Origin: Macrothele yani
Taxonomy: Eukaryota > Arthropoda > Arachnida > Araneae > Macrothelidae
Direction of reading: 5' to 3'
DNA: 64,000 bases
NCBI GenBank assembly: GCA_039090855.1
Contig: CM076991.1
Coordinates: 72,605,349 to 72,669,348 of the forward strand
Shown here: piece after piece, positions 45,547 to 57,564 of the stretch
How positions within the stretch are numbered: the first letter of the stretch is position 1
Layout: every line of letters starts with the position of its first letter
Made by a program: the position numbers and the translations under genes
The notes under the pieces: model-generated
Databases searched by the model: none
What the model was told of the DNA's origin: nothing
What the model saw: only the letters and a program-made list of their open reading frames with translations

Positions 45547-45683
45547 CATACTATGTGATGACTGTGACTGGTTCTACAAATACATTCTTTCCTACGGTGT
45601 TGGTGGAACTGCAGTTGTATCTATACTACTCATGCTGATATTGTGCAAAGCAAAGCTTGGAACGAGGAACAGATATCCAGAAC
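45547..45683 (+). CDS. MFSD12: MFSD12-like transporter, internal exon 3 of 4
   Basis: The exon starts after ATTGCAG and ends at GAAC|GTAAGT. One base completes the serine codon split by the previous intron, then 45 codons follow, leaving one base over (phase 1). The product has a Cys-rich lumenal loop, C-D-D-C-D-W-F-Y, where vertebrate MFSD12 also has clustered cysteines. The last transmembrane helix follows, centred on GGTAVVSILLMLILC, and then a basic cytosolic stretch, KAKLGTRNRYPE. A 31-base poly(A) run lies about 170 bp upstream of the acceptor. The intron before it is about 16 kb. Confidence 0.9.
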
Positions 45684-46230
45684 GTAAGTACATGAATGAT
45701 GTATATGTGTGGAAAGTAAAACTGTTTACGGTCTGCACTCTTTGGGAGTATTAGAACAAATATATTAATAACACCTTGATAGTCTCGGCGTCAAGGCATA
45801 AAAACGCACCCAAACACTTATAAATTATAGACGCAAACTGCATAATATAAACGTAAGAAACAGAGACGTGTAAAAACGTTTACTAGAACAATAAATAAAT
45901 TTGCTTAAAAAACTTTTGCTTTTATCAGTTGCCCTTATTTTGTTTAATATCCACTAATTTTGTGACTGCATCTACACTCTACTTAAAAATTTCCACTCTT
46001 AAATTGGTGTATATTTAGAAAGCACTTCTGGGATGTACAAAATATATTGCTCAAATAGTTGACCAAATACAGAAAAATACCGAGCAAAGAGAAAGGCCGT
46101 GAATAAAATGACAGATGGATTTAGCGACGAGTTATGGAGAGAGTTGGATTAAGAGAGCAAAAAAACTATCGACATGGCAGAAAACGGGGATAGGTTTGTT
46201 TTTTAAGAAGATGATGACAGAAGCTTACTG

Positions 46231-46420
46231 AGCCGGTCCGGTGGCCGAGTAGTCAAAGGCGTAAGTTTCTGTCTTGTTTCCCGAATATCAAACGAAGTAG
46301 GGGTTGTGCTCTCCCTTCCTCTCTCAGCTCTCCTAAAGCAGTGGCCCTAAATTAGGGAAGGTCGACTGCTTACAGCTCTTACAGTTGTTAATAGTGACCC
46401 GGAGTAAAAATAAAATAAGT
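46231..46420 (+). repeat. tRNA-headed SINE, family 1 (copy c)
   Basis: GGTGGCCGAGTAGTCAAAGG resembles the A-box region. A CTCTCCCTTCCTCTC tail and TTAGGGAAGGTCGACTGC match the tails at 21.4 and 41.5 kb. The B box is poorly preserved. Confidence 0.55.
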
Positions 46421-46573
46421 GCTCACTGGTTGCGTTTAATTTCATTTAATAAATTATTGATTTTCTAGTGAGATGGCACATCACATCAGAATGTGAGCGT
46501 ACGAACACAGCAACTTAGAAATAGAAACTCGGCCTTGTGTGTTTACTGTTGACCATAACCGCACACCAGATGT

Positions 46574-46705
46574 GACAGTGGCCGGAATTAATTAAAACAA
46601 AATCATAATGTGCATATTAGATAAGAGTTTATCTTGACAGTGGCCGAAATTAATTAAAACAAAATCATAATGTGCATATTGGATAAGAGTTTATCTTGAC
46701 AGTGG
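46574..46705. repeat. 62-bp tandem duplication
   Basis: GACAGTGGCCGGAATTAATT (46574) is repeated with few changes at 46636, and a third partial unit starts at 46698. The period is exactly 62 bp. Confidence 0.9.
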
Positions 46706-47944
46706 TATAGCATAATGTAGTAGTTAGTGAAAGTTATACTACGCTACTACTATTATATACAACGTACTAAAGGCCTTTAATTAAAAAAATTAATTTGTTT
46801 TTTTCATTTTTCATAAGTAGAAAAACACAGTGTAAACTATATTTTTACTGAGTGTTTCATATTTTTATATTTTTTCCAATTCTCTATTACTTTAAATTCC
46901 TCATATTTATTGTAAGTAATTCTAAATATCTGTACTAAGTAACGTTAAGTACATGGGCGTTACGAGATCTTATGCCGAATGGTATCACGCATTGGGAACT
47001 TACAAAAACAAGCACTCGCTCCATTTTGTGGTTTTAAAATCTGAACGTCATAAAAATGCAGCGTTGCACTTTAATGTAAAATACAGCACACGTCATATTT
47101 TTTTGATGCAATGACTAGGAATGAATTTATTCTCGCAGTGAAATAAAAAGAAAGCTCTGCGTAAGTAATTCTTGAGTGCTGAGTCTTTGTGAAAATAAAA
47201 ACAATACCTTTTTATCCTCCTTGTTTTACAACCATATGAGCTTCTAAGCCATAAAGGAATCTCCTCTTTCTAAAATATAGGACCAGTGTTTCCAGGATCT
47301 GGAGGAAGCGACTGCTGTTAGAATGAACAGAATATTCATTTTTACCTATGATTTGAACACAATCTAGTTGTAAAACAATACCAAAGGCCTAAATAGGTGT
47401 CTGACACAGTGACGAAGAAGTTGGAAAATAAATATAACCTCATATTTGAATTTACTTCATGCAGTTATGCATATTTACCTGATATTTATCATTCGTTATG
47501 CACTTTGAGTACCTTAGACGGGCACAAGTCTTAATCTGAGAATCACCAGTGCTCTAGGTTTTTGGTTAAAGATTTCATAAAAATCACTGCAAACTATGTA
47601 TATCCATAAGAAATTTTTGTAAAAACTAATCTTCTTTTCAAGTTGTTGGCATAACTTAACCAACAACTTGAAAACAAAATTTCGAAACATATTGAATTTT
47701 GAATTGATTGTTTAAATTTAAGCTATGTTAAGTCAAAGTTCTGTGGTGACCCAGTAATTTCCTGTTGGAAATGGTTACTTTAGTTAACGATAATTTGGCG
47801 TAGTTCGTGCACTACAGAACTTAACAGCAAACGAAACTAAAACTTTAAGCTAAGCAGAAAAAAGGTGGTACAGCCACACTGTTATTTTTTTATTTCAGAA
47901 AAGCACAGTCAATATTCCTAATATTGTTGTGAAATTGTTTTCAT
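46706..47944. other. No gene recognised; contains a 15-bp hairpin
   Basis: AT-rich intron sequence. TTTTCAAGTTGTTGG (47635-47649) is mirrored exactly at 47660-47674 with a 10-base loop. Confidence 0.45.
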
Positions 47945-48080
47945 TATACACACTTAGGCCAAAAATATACGAATACCTGTTTAGTACCGAGTAGAGCCAC
48001 CTTTGGGGCGAATATTAGAAAGTAAACGACGAGGCATGGATTCTATGAGGTGATTCAGCTCGGTTTGGTTGAAGGATTAC
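47945..48080 (-). pseudogene. Tc1-like transposase, C-terminal remnant
   Basis: The minus strand reads HLIESMPRRLLSNIRPKGGS then TRY-stop (about 48052-47984), the typical end of a Tc1 transposase. The rest of the gene is missing. Confidence 0.65.
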
Positions 48081-48449
48081 AATTCCTGCAGGAAAATACC
48101 TTATGAGAGGCACTCTTTTCATAAGATAACTTGTTTTGCATTTTGACGTCTGTGAGCTGATGGCTTTAATTCTAGGAAGAAACATGCTTTAAAATTTTAT
48201 AGGATAAAAATGTAATTTACTGATCGAAGGCTTTCTAGAGTGGGCTTGAAATATCACAGCAGGATGTTTACTATGCGTATTTTGTTTTGTTTCTCCGAAC
48301 CAGCCAAAAGCCCAAGCTTGAGGCTCCTACTTTTTGAGCAGGGAGAATTCTGTTCGTAATGTAATTGATTACGTGCGAGTCAAAGCTGCAAGATAAATTT
48401 TGTCTTCGTTAAATTTACCATGATCCCGATCAGCACATTCTGTTTCATA

Positions 48450-49128
48450 CCAGGGGTGTTCAAATGAAAAGGTACGAAACGTCATAAGAACGTAACCGTT
48501 AACATATTTGCCTATGCCGCTATGGGAGAACGTAGCGACACATCTAGGGATGCGATTGGAGTCGCCGGCGTGGATCGGAGCATGCGCGGGTGCCCGCATG
48601 CGCAGGAGAGAGCAGAGGCTCTTATAAAGAGCGCCGTCCAATTGACTACTTGTTGAATTCCTCCAGCACAGACGAACCATTAACTCCGATGTGTACTCTG
48701 AGACACTCCGAAGCCTACGCAGCTCCATCAAGAACAAAAGACCGGGGCTGCTCACGGAGGGTGTGGTTCTGCTCCATGATAACGCGCGTCCACACGTCTC
48801 CAGGGTCACACACGCGGAACTGGCCAAGTTCCAGTGGAAGCAGCTTGACCATCCGCCCTACAGCCCGGACATGTCGCCCTGCGATTTCCATGTGTTTGGT
48901 CCCCTGAAAAAACATCTGAAAGGGAAGCGCTTCCACTCGGACGACGAACTCAAGGACGCTGTGCAGGACTGGGTCTCGTCACGGCCACAGGAATTCTGGG
49001 AACAAGGAATCCTTCGGCTCGTTAATCAATGGGATCGTTGTGCTACGGCCTATGGTGTATACTTTGAATAAAGTCTTCATTTATACCCACAGTGTCGTTT
49101 CGTACCTTTTCATTTGAACACCCCTAGT
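48450..49128 (+). mobile_element. Internally deleted mariner element
   Basis: Near-perfect inverted ends of about 28 bp (AGGGGTGTTCAAATGAAAAG and on) are flanked by TA at 48448-48449 and 49129-49130. Only 679 bp remain. The single frame 48691-49071 keeps the C-terminal third of a mariner transposase: VVLLHDNARPHVSRV (second catalytic Asp), YSPDMSPCDFHVFGPLKKHL (third catalytic Asp) and a complete C-terminus. The helix-turn-helix DNA-binding region and the first catalytic Asp are gone. The sharp ends suggest a young, non-autonomous derivative. Confidence 0.93.
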
Positions 49129-49368
49129 ACAATCGGAGGAATTGAAGAAATGCTGCCGCTTCACTTTGCAACAGGGTTGGGCATTCATTTATTCTGTTTC
49201 ATTCATTCATTCATACATCGCTATACATACAGAGCGTCCGAGAATTATTGGACACATTACAATGTCTGTGTGCGCGGGATCATGTGTTTGTAGTGGCTGG
49301 TAGAAAAATAGGGGTGCATATATGTATACATATATTTATTATGGGATGTAAGGTCAGGTGATGCGTAA

Positions 49369-52300
49369 CATCACAGCCTCTCCTTGCCAAATGTCAACCC
49401 CGCCTTCTCGTGGTGCATCCTGTTCCCACTAAAGGGGCTCTGACGACCGCCAATAGCGGTATAACTATACCATCGGGATTAAAGGAAATTCTATCATACA
49501 CTCACCAACCCGCTTGGCCAGCGTGGTGAGTTATGGCCAAACCCCTCCAAAATGATTCCACAACTTAAATCTTGGCCCTCAGTCTCAGGCAGCTGGAATG
49601 TACCTGGCCAAGGCAGCGGCCAGTGCGACATGAAGGCAGAGGGTGCTAAGAATCCCCGGAGGACCGGACTATGCTGCCATCTGATGCTGACCTTGGCTAC
49701 GTATAATGGACGCTCTTTATCTTCTGATTCAAGGCTTCTTGAATTGGAAGAGGAACTACAAAGGATCAAGTGGGACATCGTCGGGCTAAGTGAGGTAAGG
49801 AGAAAAGGAAAAGATCTCATCGAACTGAAAAGTGGACATCTCTTCTACTATCGTGGGACAGATACTGGCAGAACTAGTGGTGTTGGATTTATAATAAACA
49901 AGAAACTGAAGGATAAAGTTGTAGAAGTTGAAAGTTCCTCTGACAGAGCTGCACGACTCGTTATCCAACTCTCGAGAAGATACCAGGCTCATATTATTTA
50001 AACTTATGCACCCACCACAAGTCATGCTGAAGAAGAAATTGAAGAATTTTATGAGGAAATTCGTGATCTAAATAATAAAGGTAAGCAGCACTTGAAGATA
50101 ATTATGGGAGATTTCAATGCAAAAATAGGGCAACGGCAACAGAATGAAACTTCAGTAGGTAAATTCGGTCATGGCAACAGAAACCAGCGTGGAAATACTC
50201 TCGTTGAGTTTGCAGAGGCAGAAGTGTTTTTCATCTTGAACTCCTTCTTCAAGAAAAAGCCACACAGGAAATGGACATGGAGACATCCAAATGGGACGAC
50301 AAGTGAAATTGATTTTATTATGTGTAACAAAAAATTCGTCATGGAAGACTGCAGTGTGCTAAACAAGTTCAACACAGGTAGTGACCATAGATTGGTGAGA
50401 TGTAAGATGCACCTCAACACTAAACTTGAACGTGGCAAGCTCATAAGACAAACAAAATCTATTGACATAACCAACCTTAAAAAACACCATAATACCTTCA
50501 AGTTGGAACTGAAGAACAGGTTCTCTGCTTTAGAAGGCCTAACATCGGAAGAAGTGGACATCTCTGAAGTTAACAGAAAAGTAACCAAAGCTCTTATGGA
50601 AACAGCAACAAAATTAGCTGGGTCTAAGAACAAGTTGCATGTAAATAAATTATCAGGAAAAACGAAAATGTTGATGCAAAAAAGAAGAGAGATGAGGACA
50701 ACTAAAGAAGATGTGACTTCCAAAGTGGAATATATAGAGCTATGCAAGACAGTAAGAAAAAGTATCACTGAAGACGTAAGAAAATTCAACTGTGAACTAG
50801 TGAGGAAAGCAACTGAAAACAACCAAAGCCTAAAGATAGCAAAGGGACATCTCAGTAAGGGAAGAAAACAGATTATGGCACTGAGAAAAGAAGATGGATC
50901 TGTAACAAGAAATAGAGGCGAAATTTTGACAAGAGTGAAAGATTTCTACCCCAAATTATATGAAAGGGATGATACATGCACTCCAGACATCATGAAAGAT
51001 ACCAGTACCAGAGTTCCTCCAGTCCTTCCAGCAGAAGTTGCACATGCAATCAAGAACATGAAGCGGGGAAAAGCTCCAGGAGAAGATGGAATTACTGTAG
51101 ACATCATACAAGAAGCAAGTGGCGAAATCGAAACAGTACTCGCCCAAATTTTCACTCGATGCCTTAATGAAGGAAAGATTCCTGAGGATTGGAACACCGC
51201 TACAATGATCCTGCTACATAAAAAAAGGTGACATTGAGGATCTCGGAAACTACAGACCTATCAGCCGTTTATAAAATCTTCACTAAAGTTCTTTCACACC
51301 GCTTGAAGGTAACACTGGACATGGCTCAACCGAGAGAACAAGCTGGATTCAGGAGTGGCTACAGCACAATAGATCATATCCACGTACTGAGAGAACTAAT
51401 TGAAAGAGCGAGGGAATATGAACTTCCATTGTGCATGGCTTTTATCGATTATGAAAAAGCCTTTGATTCGGTGAAACCATCAGCAGTTACAATGGCTCTG
51501 AAAATCTGCGGTATTGAAGATGCATACATTAATATTATTAATAACATCTATGAAAATGATAGTGCAAAGATTCGGCTGTTTGAAAATACAACACACATAA
51601 AAATTGGAAAGGGAGTGAGACAAGGTGACACCATATCTCCGAAGCTCTTTAATGCCACATTGGAGGGTGTTTTTCAGTCGCTGAGCTGGGAAAACAAAGG
51701 GATAAAGATTAATGGAGATTATCTAACCCACCTTCGTTTTGCTGATGACGTAGTCATTTTTGTAACTACCCCATCAGAGCTGCAGAGTATGATCCAGGAA
51801 CTTGCTGACAAGAGTAAAGAAGTGGGATTAAAAATGAACTTTCAGAAGACAAAAGTGATGTTCAGTGCTTTTACAAGAAATGAAGATTTATCGATTGATG
51901 GAGAAAAGCTGGAGATAACAGACACGTACGTTTATCTTGGACAGCAGATATCAAGTGAGGGTCACATTGATGAAGAAATTAATCGACGTACAAAACTTGC
52001 CTGGAGAGCTTTTGGAAGAAACAGCATAATTTTCAAGAGCAATATGCCATTATGTCTTAAAAGAAAAGTGTTTGATCAATGCATTCTTCCAGTGCTTACG
52101 TATGGTGCAGAGACGTGGACCTTAACTAAAAGAGACATACAAAGGCTGCAGACAACTCAAAGCAGCATGGAGAGGTGCATGCTTGGTGTAACCAGGAGAG
52201 ATAAGAAGAGGAACTCGTGGATCAGAAAAATGACAAGAGTGGAAGACATCATGATCAGAGTTAAATCCCTGAAATGGCAATGGGCTGGACATACTGCCAG

Positions 52301-52524
52301 AAGGACAGATCATCGATGGACAGCCGAAATTTTAGATTGGATTCCAAGGGACAGGAAAAGACCCAGAAGAAGACCACATGGGAGATGGGTGGATGAAATT
52401 TGAAAGTATGCAGATGTGACATGGAGGAGACTGGCACAAGACAGACCGTTGTGGAGGAAACTTGAGGAGACCTTCGTCCAGCAGTGGATTGATAATGGTT
52501 GACAATGATGATGATGATGATGAT
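49369..52524 (+). mobile_element. Near full-length RTE LINE with a few inactivating changes
   Basis: The element runs from CATCACAGCCTCTCC to a GATGAT tail, about 3.16 kb, collinear with the minus copy at 23694-26851. Visible lesions are: a CAA to TAA stop at about 49999 in the endonuclease (IIQTYAPT in the sister copies); an extra A in the A-run at about 51226; a deletion of about 11 bp at 51266 (ISLLSVVYK collapsed); and CGA to TGA near 52400, shortly before the end. The endonuclease motifs (MGDFNAKIG, GSDHRLV) and the FADD box remain. The upstream ATG at 49531 is one base out of frame compared with the other copy. Two of the lesions are C-to-T changes. Confidence 0.94.
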
Positions 52525-52943
52525 ATTTATTATGTGTAACAAGAAATTTATTATTGAAGACTGTAGTATGCTGAAACGGTTCAACACGGGGAGTGACCAT
52601 GGAATGGTGAGATGTAAGATGCACCTCAACACTAAACTCGAACGTGGTAAGCTCATAAAGCAAACAAAATGTATTGACATGAGCAACCTTAAAATGCATC
52701 ATAATACCTTCCAATTGGAAGTGAGGAACAGATTCTCCACTCTAGAAGATCTAACATCAAAATACGTAGACATATCTGAAGCCAACAGAAAGCTAACCAA
52801 GGCTTTTACGGAAACAGTAACACAAATAAGTGATATTAAGAACAAGTTGTATATGAAGAAAATATCAGGAAAAACAAAAATGCTGATGCAAAAGAGAAGG
52901 GAGATGAGGACAAATACAGATGTCACTTCCAAAGTAGAATATA

Positions 52944-54149
52944 CACGGTTGTATCAGAATAATATGACCACCTACCTAATAATGCGAATAACCAACGTTA
53001 TCCAGGATGACAGCGGCGAGACGGCGTAGCATAGACGCAATGAGGATCTGAAAGGTTGCCAGAGGCGCATGTGCCCATTTGGACTGCCGAAGAGCATGGA
53101 AGTTCCGGAGATGACGTAGTTGTGGGTCGGGACTTCGAACCTGTCGATGTAACAAGTGTTCTATGGGATTAAGGTCGGGCGATTTTGCCCACCAAGAGAG
53201 AACGGCGACATCGCTGCCATGTTCCTGGAGCTAGTCACACACCCCCTTAGCGACGTGGCAGGGCGCATTGTGCCGTTGGTAGACACCATCACCACCAGAG
53301 TAGACGTCAAACATGAAGAGATGCATGCAATCAGCGAGGATGAACAGGTAGCCATTGGCGTTCAGAGACACCTCCAGTGGTACCAGTGGTCCTAGGTCAT
53401 ACCAGGAAAATATCCCCCCGATATGCACACTGCCACCGCCGGCCTGTACTTGACCAACAAGAGTGTCCGGTTGTTGGTTCTCGTGTGTCTGACGCCGTAT
53501 CCGCCACCGCCCGTCACTTCTGGGGAGTAGAAACCTCGATTCGTCGGAGAAGGCAACCTTTTTCATTTTTCTACTGTCGAATGATGGTGGTCCCATGCAA
53601 ACTGCTGGCGTCGTTGCTTACGGGCCTGAGTTAACTAGGGCCCCTTGAAGCAGCGTCGACTCTGGAGACCCATGAGTAACAGGGTTCGCTCTACTGATAT
53701 CGGGGACAGATACCTGGGTGCAGTAGAGTTCGTTTTTGTGGTCAATTGCTGCATTGTAGCGCGTCGATTGTCCTTTACCAATCGACGAAAGCGATGTTAT
53801 CCTCTGGGGTCTATGGCCTTTGGGGCCACAGTTATGACGTAGGGAGTTACTCGGTGTGCCAGCGGTCCATTCTTGATACACCCTTACTACAGCACCTCGC
53901 GAACAGCCCACGAAGTCTGCTGTTTCAGATATGCTTCCACGCTTGGTGCGGTAGCCGATGATCTTTCCTTTTTGCACATCCGTCAAATCACTACCTCTGC
54001 CCATTGTGCTCATGTAACGCACGGCTCATCTGTCCTGGCCGGCAGCTCATATCTTCGTTTGGTCGACCTGGTCACGTGCAACTGTGACGCCTCTGGGTGT
54101 GTACACTGTGATTCCGGGGGTGGTCATATTATTATGATACGACTGCGTG
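52944..54149 (-). mobile_element. Tc1-like element inside the old RTE, dead transposase
   Basis: Flanked by TA (52942-52943, 54150-54151); the ends CACG..TGTATCAGAATAATATG and the inverted right end match over about 30 bp. The minus-strand transposase starts at 54004 (MGRGSDLTDVQKGKIIGYR) with an HTH (ISETADFVGCSRGAVVRVYQ). Later it reads VAFSDESRFLLPRSDGRWRI (first catalytic Asp) and YQRHNAPCHVAK, where the second catalytic Asp is replaced by His. SPDLNPIEHL is near 53180-53150. Frame changes are present. Confidence 0.9.
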
Positions 54150-55148
54150 TAGAGCTATGCAAGACAGTACAGAAAAGTATCATTGAAGACGTTAGAAATT
54201 CAACAGTAAACTAGTCAGAAAAGCAATTGAAGACAACCAAAGCTTGAAGAGAGCAGAGGGGCATTTTAGTAAGGGAAGAAAACAGATTATGGCACTGAGA
54301 AAAGAAGATTGCACTGTAACAAGAAATAGAGGCGCAATTTTGACAAGAGTGAAAGATTTCTACTCAAATCTATATGAAAGAAATGATGCATCTACTCTAG
54401 ACATACAAAAGGTAACAGTACAAAAGTTTCTCTAGTCCTCTCGGTAGAAGTTACACATGCAATTAAGAACATAAAACTGGAAAAAGTTCCAAGGAAGATG
54501 GAATTACCGTGGGTATTATACAAGAAGCAAGTGGAGAAATAGACACTAGACTCGCCCAAGTTTTCACTAGATGTCTCAATGAAGGGAAGATTCCTAAGGA
54601 TTGGAACAATGCTGCAAAGATCCTGCTACATAAAAAAAGATGACATTGAGGATCTCAGGAGCTATAAACCCATCAGTCTCCTATCAGTGGTTTATAAAAT
54701 CTTTACTAAGGTTCTTTCACATCGCTTGAAGGTAACTTTGGATATGGCTCAACCGAGAGAACGAGCTGGATTCAGGAGTGGCTACAGCACTATAGATCAT
54801 ATCCATGTACTGAGAGAACTAACTGAAAGATCGAGGGAATATGAACACCCATTATGCATGGCTCTTATCGATTATGAAAAGGCCTTTGATTCCGTGAAAT
54901 CATGAGCAGTTACAATGGCTTTGAAATCCTGCGGTATTGAAGATACATACATTAGTACTGTTACGTGGTAACATCTATGAAAATGAAAGTGCAAAGGCTC
55001 GGTTATTTGAGGATACATCACCAATAAAAATTGGAAAGGGATTGAGGCAAGGTGACACTGTGTCTCCAAAACTCTTTAATGCCACATTGCAAAATGTCTT
55101 TCCATCATTGAACTACGAAAAAAAACGGATAAAGATTATTAAAGATTA

Positions 55149-57564
55149 CACTAATATGCAAGGTTTTGTTGTTTTGAAATGAATAGGTGTATCTGAATGG
55201 ATTTCTTGCGCAGATTCCGAAAATGACCTTCAAAATTTCGTATCACGTCAAGTTTTTTCACAAATGACGGAAATGTGAAAATTAAAAAAAAAACGTTATT
55301 TTTAATGACATTGTTATATGGCAACGTTTGTAACGTGTGAAAATGTTCTCTGGAGGGGCGGAATGATTGTTTAAGGAATAGATAAATATAAATATATAGC
55401 TGATAATGGAAATGCAACTGTTTTATCTGTATGACGTCACGATTTGCGCCACTCACAAAGGCGGAACATGAGAGAATGTTATCTTGGCACGGCGGTATGA
55501 CTCATACCTAACGCCACTGCTCCCTTCTTTCTATTGGTCACATGTGGCGCCATTCGGGGCAGATCGTGTTACACTAGTCAGTGCAAAGAAGGGACTGGTC
55601 CCGTTCGGTTGTTTCTTTGTGGCGTGTTCAATGGCTTCAAGTGGTTGTGTAAATCATCCAGACATATTTTGCTACATATGTGGCTGTTATACGACAGGAA
55701 AAAAACAAAGGCAAAATATTACGCCTTTCGTGAAAAATGCTTATTTTCAATACTTCGGCATTAAAGTAGCAGATCAGGACAAAGATTGGTCTCCTCACAA
55801 TGTGTGCCGTGCATGTGTGGAGGGGTTGAGGAACTGGAAAAGTGGAAAAAGGGCATCAATGCCGTTCGGTGTACCCATGGTGTGGCGTGAGCCAAAAATC
55901 CCAGTGACGACTGCTACTTCTGCACAGTGAATATCGTGGGCCATACCAGAACTAGTAAGCGTAACATTGTGTATCCCAATATCCCATCTGCCATAAGACC
56001 AGTGCCCCATAGTGAATCCATCCCTGTGCCATTCCCGTCCAATATCAAGCCCCCAACAGACATCGATTCAGACGGTGATACAAGTGATGAGATGTATCAA
56101 CCGGACAGCATGGAGGATGAAACCCCAGTGCCATTTACCCAGCATGAACTGAATTATTTAGTTCGTGATCTGAATTTACCTAAATACGCAGCAGCGCTTT
56201 TAGGATCACGACTTCAGGAAAAGAATTTACTATGTCCTAATATGAGATTCTCCTGGTACAGACACCGAGTAGCAGAATTGGTTCCGTTTTTTGCTGAGGA
56301 AGGCGGTTTGGTATATTGTCGAGACATTCCGGCAGTCATGAAATACTTCAACATTAATTACAATTCAGGACAGTGGAAGTTGTTCATAGATGCCAGCAAA
56401 TCCAGTTTAAAAGGTGTTTTTTACACAATACTAACATCCATCCATCCATTCCAGTAGCACATTCTGTGACTTTGAAAGAGACATACGAGAACCTTAAATT
56501 ACTGCTGGAAAGTGTGCAGTACAAGTTTCATGAATGGTCTTTGTGCGGGGATTTCAAGGTGATTGGAATATTGCTCGGCCAACAAGCAGGCTAACCAAAT
56601 TTTCTTGCTTTTTGTGTGAATGGGACTCCAGAGCAAGGACGGAACATTGGGTTCGGCAGCAGTGGCCAGTCAGAAGTACATTCACACCTGGAGAAAAAAC
56701 ATTGTTTCACTTCCACTGGTTGATCCCTCGAAAATCCTGTTGCCACCTTTACGCATCAAACTTGGCTTAATGAAGCAATTCGTGACAGCTTTAAGCAGGG
56801 ACAGTAAATGCTTTCAGTATCTTGGTGGTAAGTTTCCATCAATCACGTCTGAAAAAATTAAAGCTGGCCTTTTCATAGGCCCTCAAATACGAAAATTAAT
56901 GGCAGACAACATATTCGAGGAAACCATGAGTGAGTGCGAATTGCCCAGCATGGACTGCATTCAGAAATGTGGTACACAACTTTTTGGGGAACACGAAGTC
57001 TTCAAATTACACCACTTTAGTCGAGGACATGCTGGAATCCAATGAACTGCTTGGTTTCAACATGAGCGTCAAAGTTCACTTTCTTCATGCTCATCTAAAT
57101 TACTTTCCTAACAATCTTGGTGATTTTTCGGAAGAACATGGCGAGCGCTTCCATCAGGATATTAAAGTGATGGAAAAGCGATACAAAGGAAAGTGGACTG
57201 TACATATGATGGCCGACTATTGTTGGATGTTGAACAGAGACTGTACGGACGCACACCGAAGACAATCCAAAAAGAGGAAGTTTGAAGGGGAGCCCAGTGG
57301 CGAATGTTAAGTATGTTTGCTTTTGAATATGCATTTATCATTCCGCCCCTGCAGAGAACATTTTCACACGTTACAAACGTTGCCATATAGCAATGTCATT
57401 AAAAAATAACGTTTTTTTTAATTTTCACATTTCCGTCATTTGTAAAAAAACTTTACGTGATACGGAGTTTTGAAGGTAATTTTCGGAATCTGCGCAAAAA
57501 ATCCATTCAGATACACCTATTCATTTGAAAACAACAGAAAAAGTTGAAAAATTGCAGATCAGTG
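55149..57564 (+). mobile_element. CACT-ended DNA transposon with ~220-bp inverted repeats (CMC/CACTA-like), broken transposase
   Basis: The ends are CACTAATATGCAA (left) and the reverse complement of TTGCAGATCAGTG (right). The inverted repeats extend over 55149-55367 and 57337-57564, very similar to GGCGGAATGAT. TTA is duplicated on both sides (55146-55148, 57565-57567) and removing the element restores the RTE. The transposase starts at 55631 (MASSGCVNHPDIFCYICGCY) and reads on through VCRACVEGLRNWKSG, DDCYFC, YPNIPSAIRPVPHS, WKLFIDASKSSLKGV (56378-), WSLCGDFKVIGILLGQQAG (56536-), FSCFLCEWDSRART, LLPPLRIKLGLMKQF and HLNYFPNNLGDFSEEHGERF, to a basic C-terminus ending about 57307. Four Cx2C pairs suggest zinc binding. 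IDAS, GDFK and EEHGERF are my candidates for a D-D-E triad. About five frameshifts inactivate it. Termini and 3-bp duplication suggest the CMC superfamily; the family name is inference. Confidence 0.85.

Noticed and set aside
50169..50822. 217-residue minus-strand frame
   Set aside because: It is the shadow of the RTE endonuclease frame on the plus strand.
55484..55630. Upstream extension of the CACT-element transposase frame before the Met at 55631
   Set aside because: The second copy aligns only from the Met-x-x-x-G-C region onward, so the downstream start is preferred.
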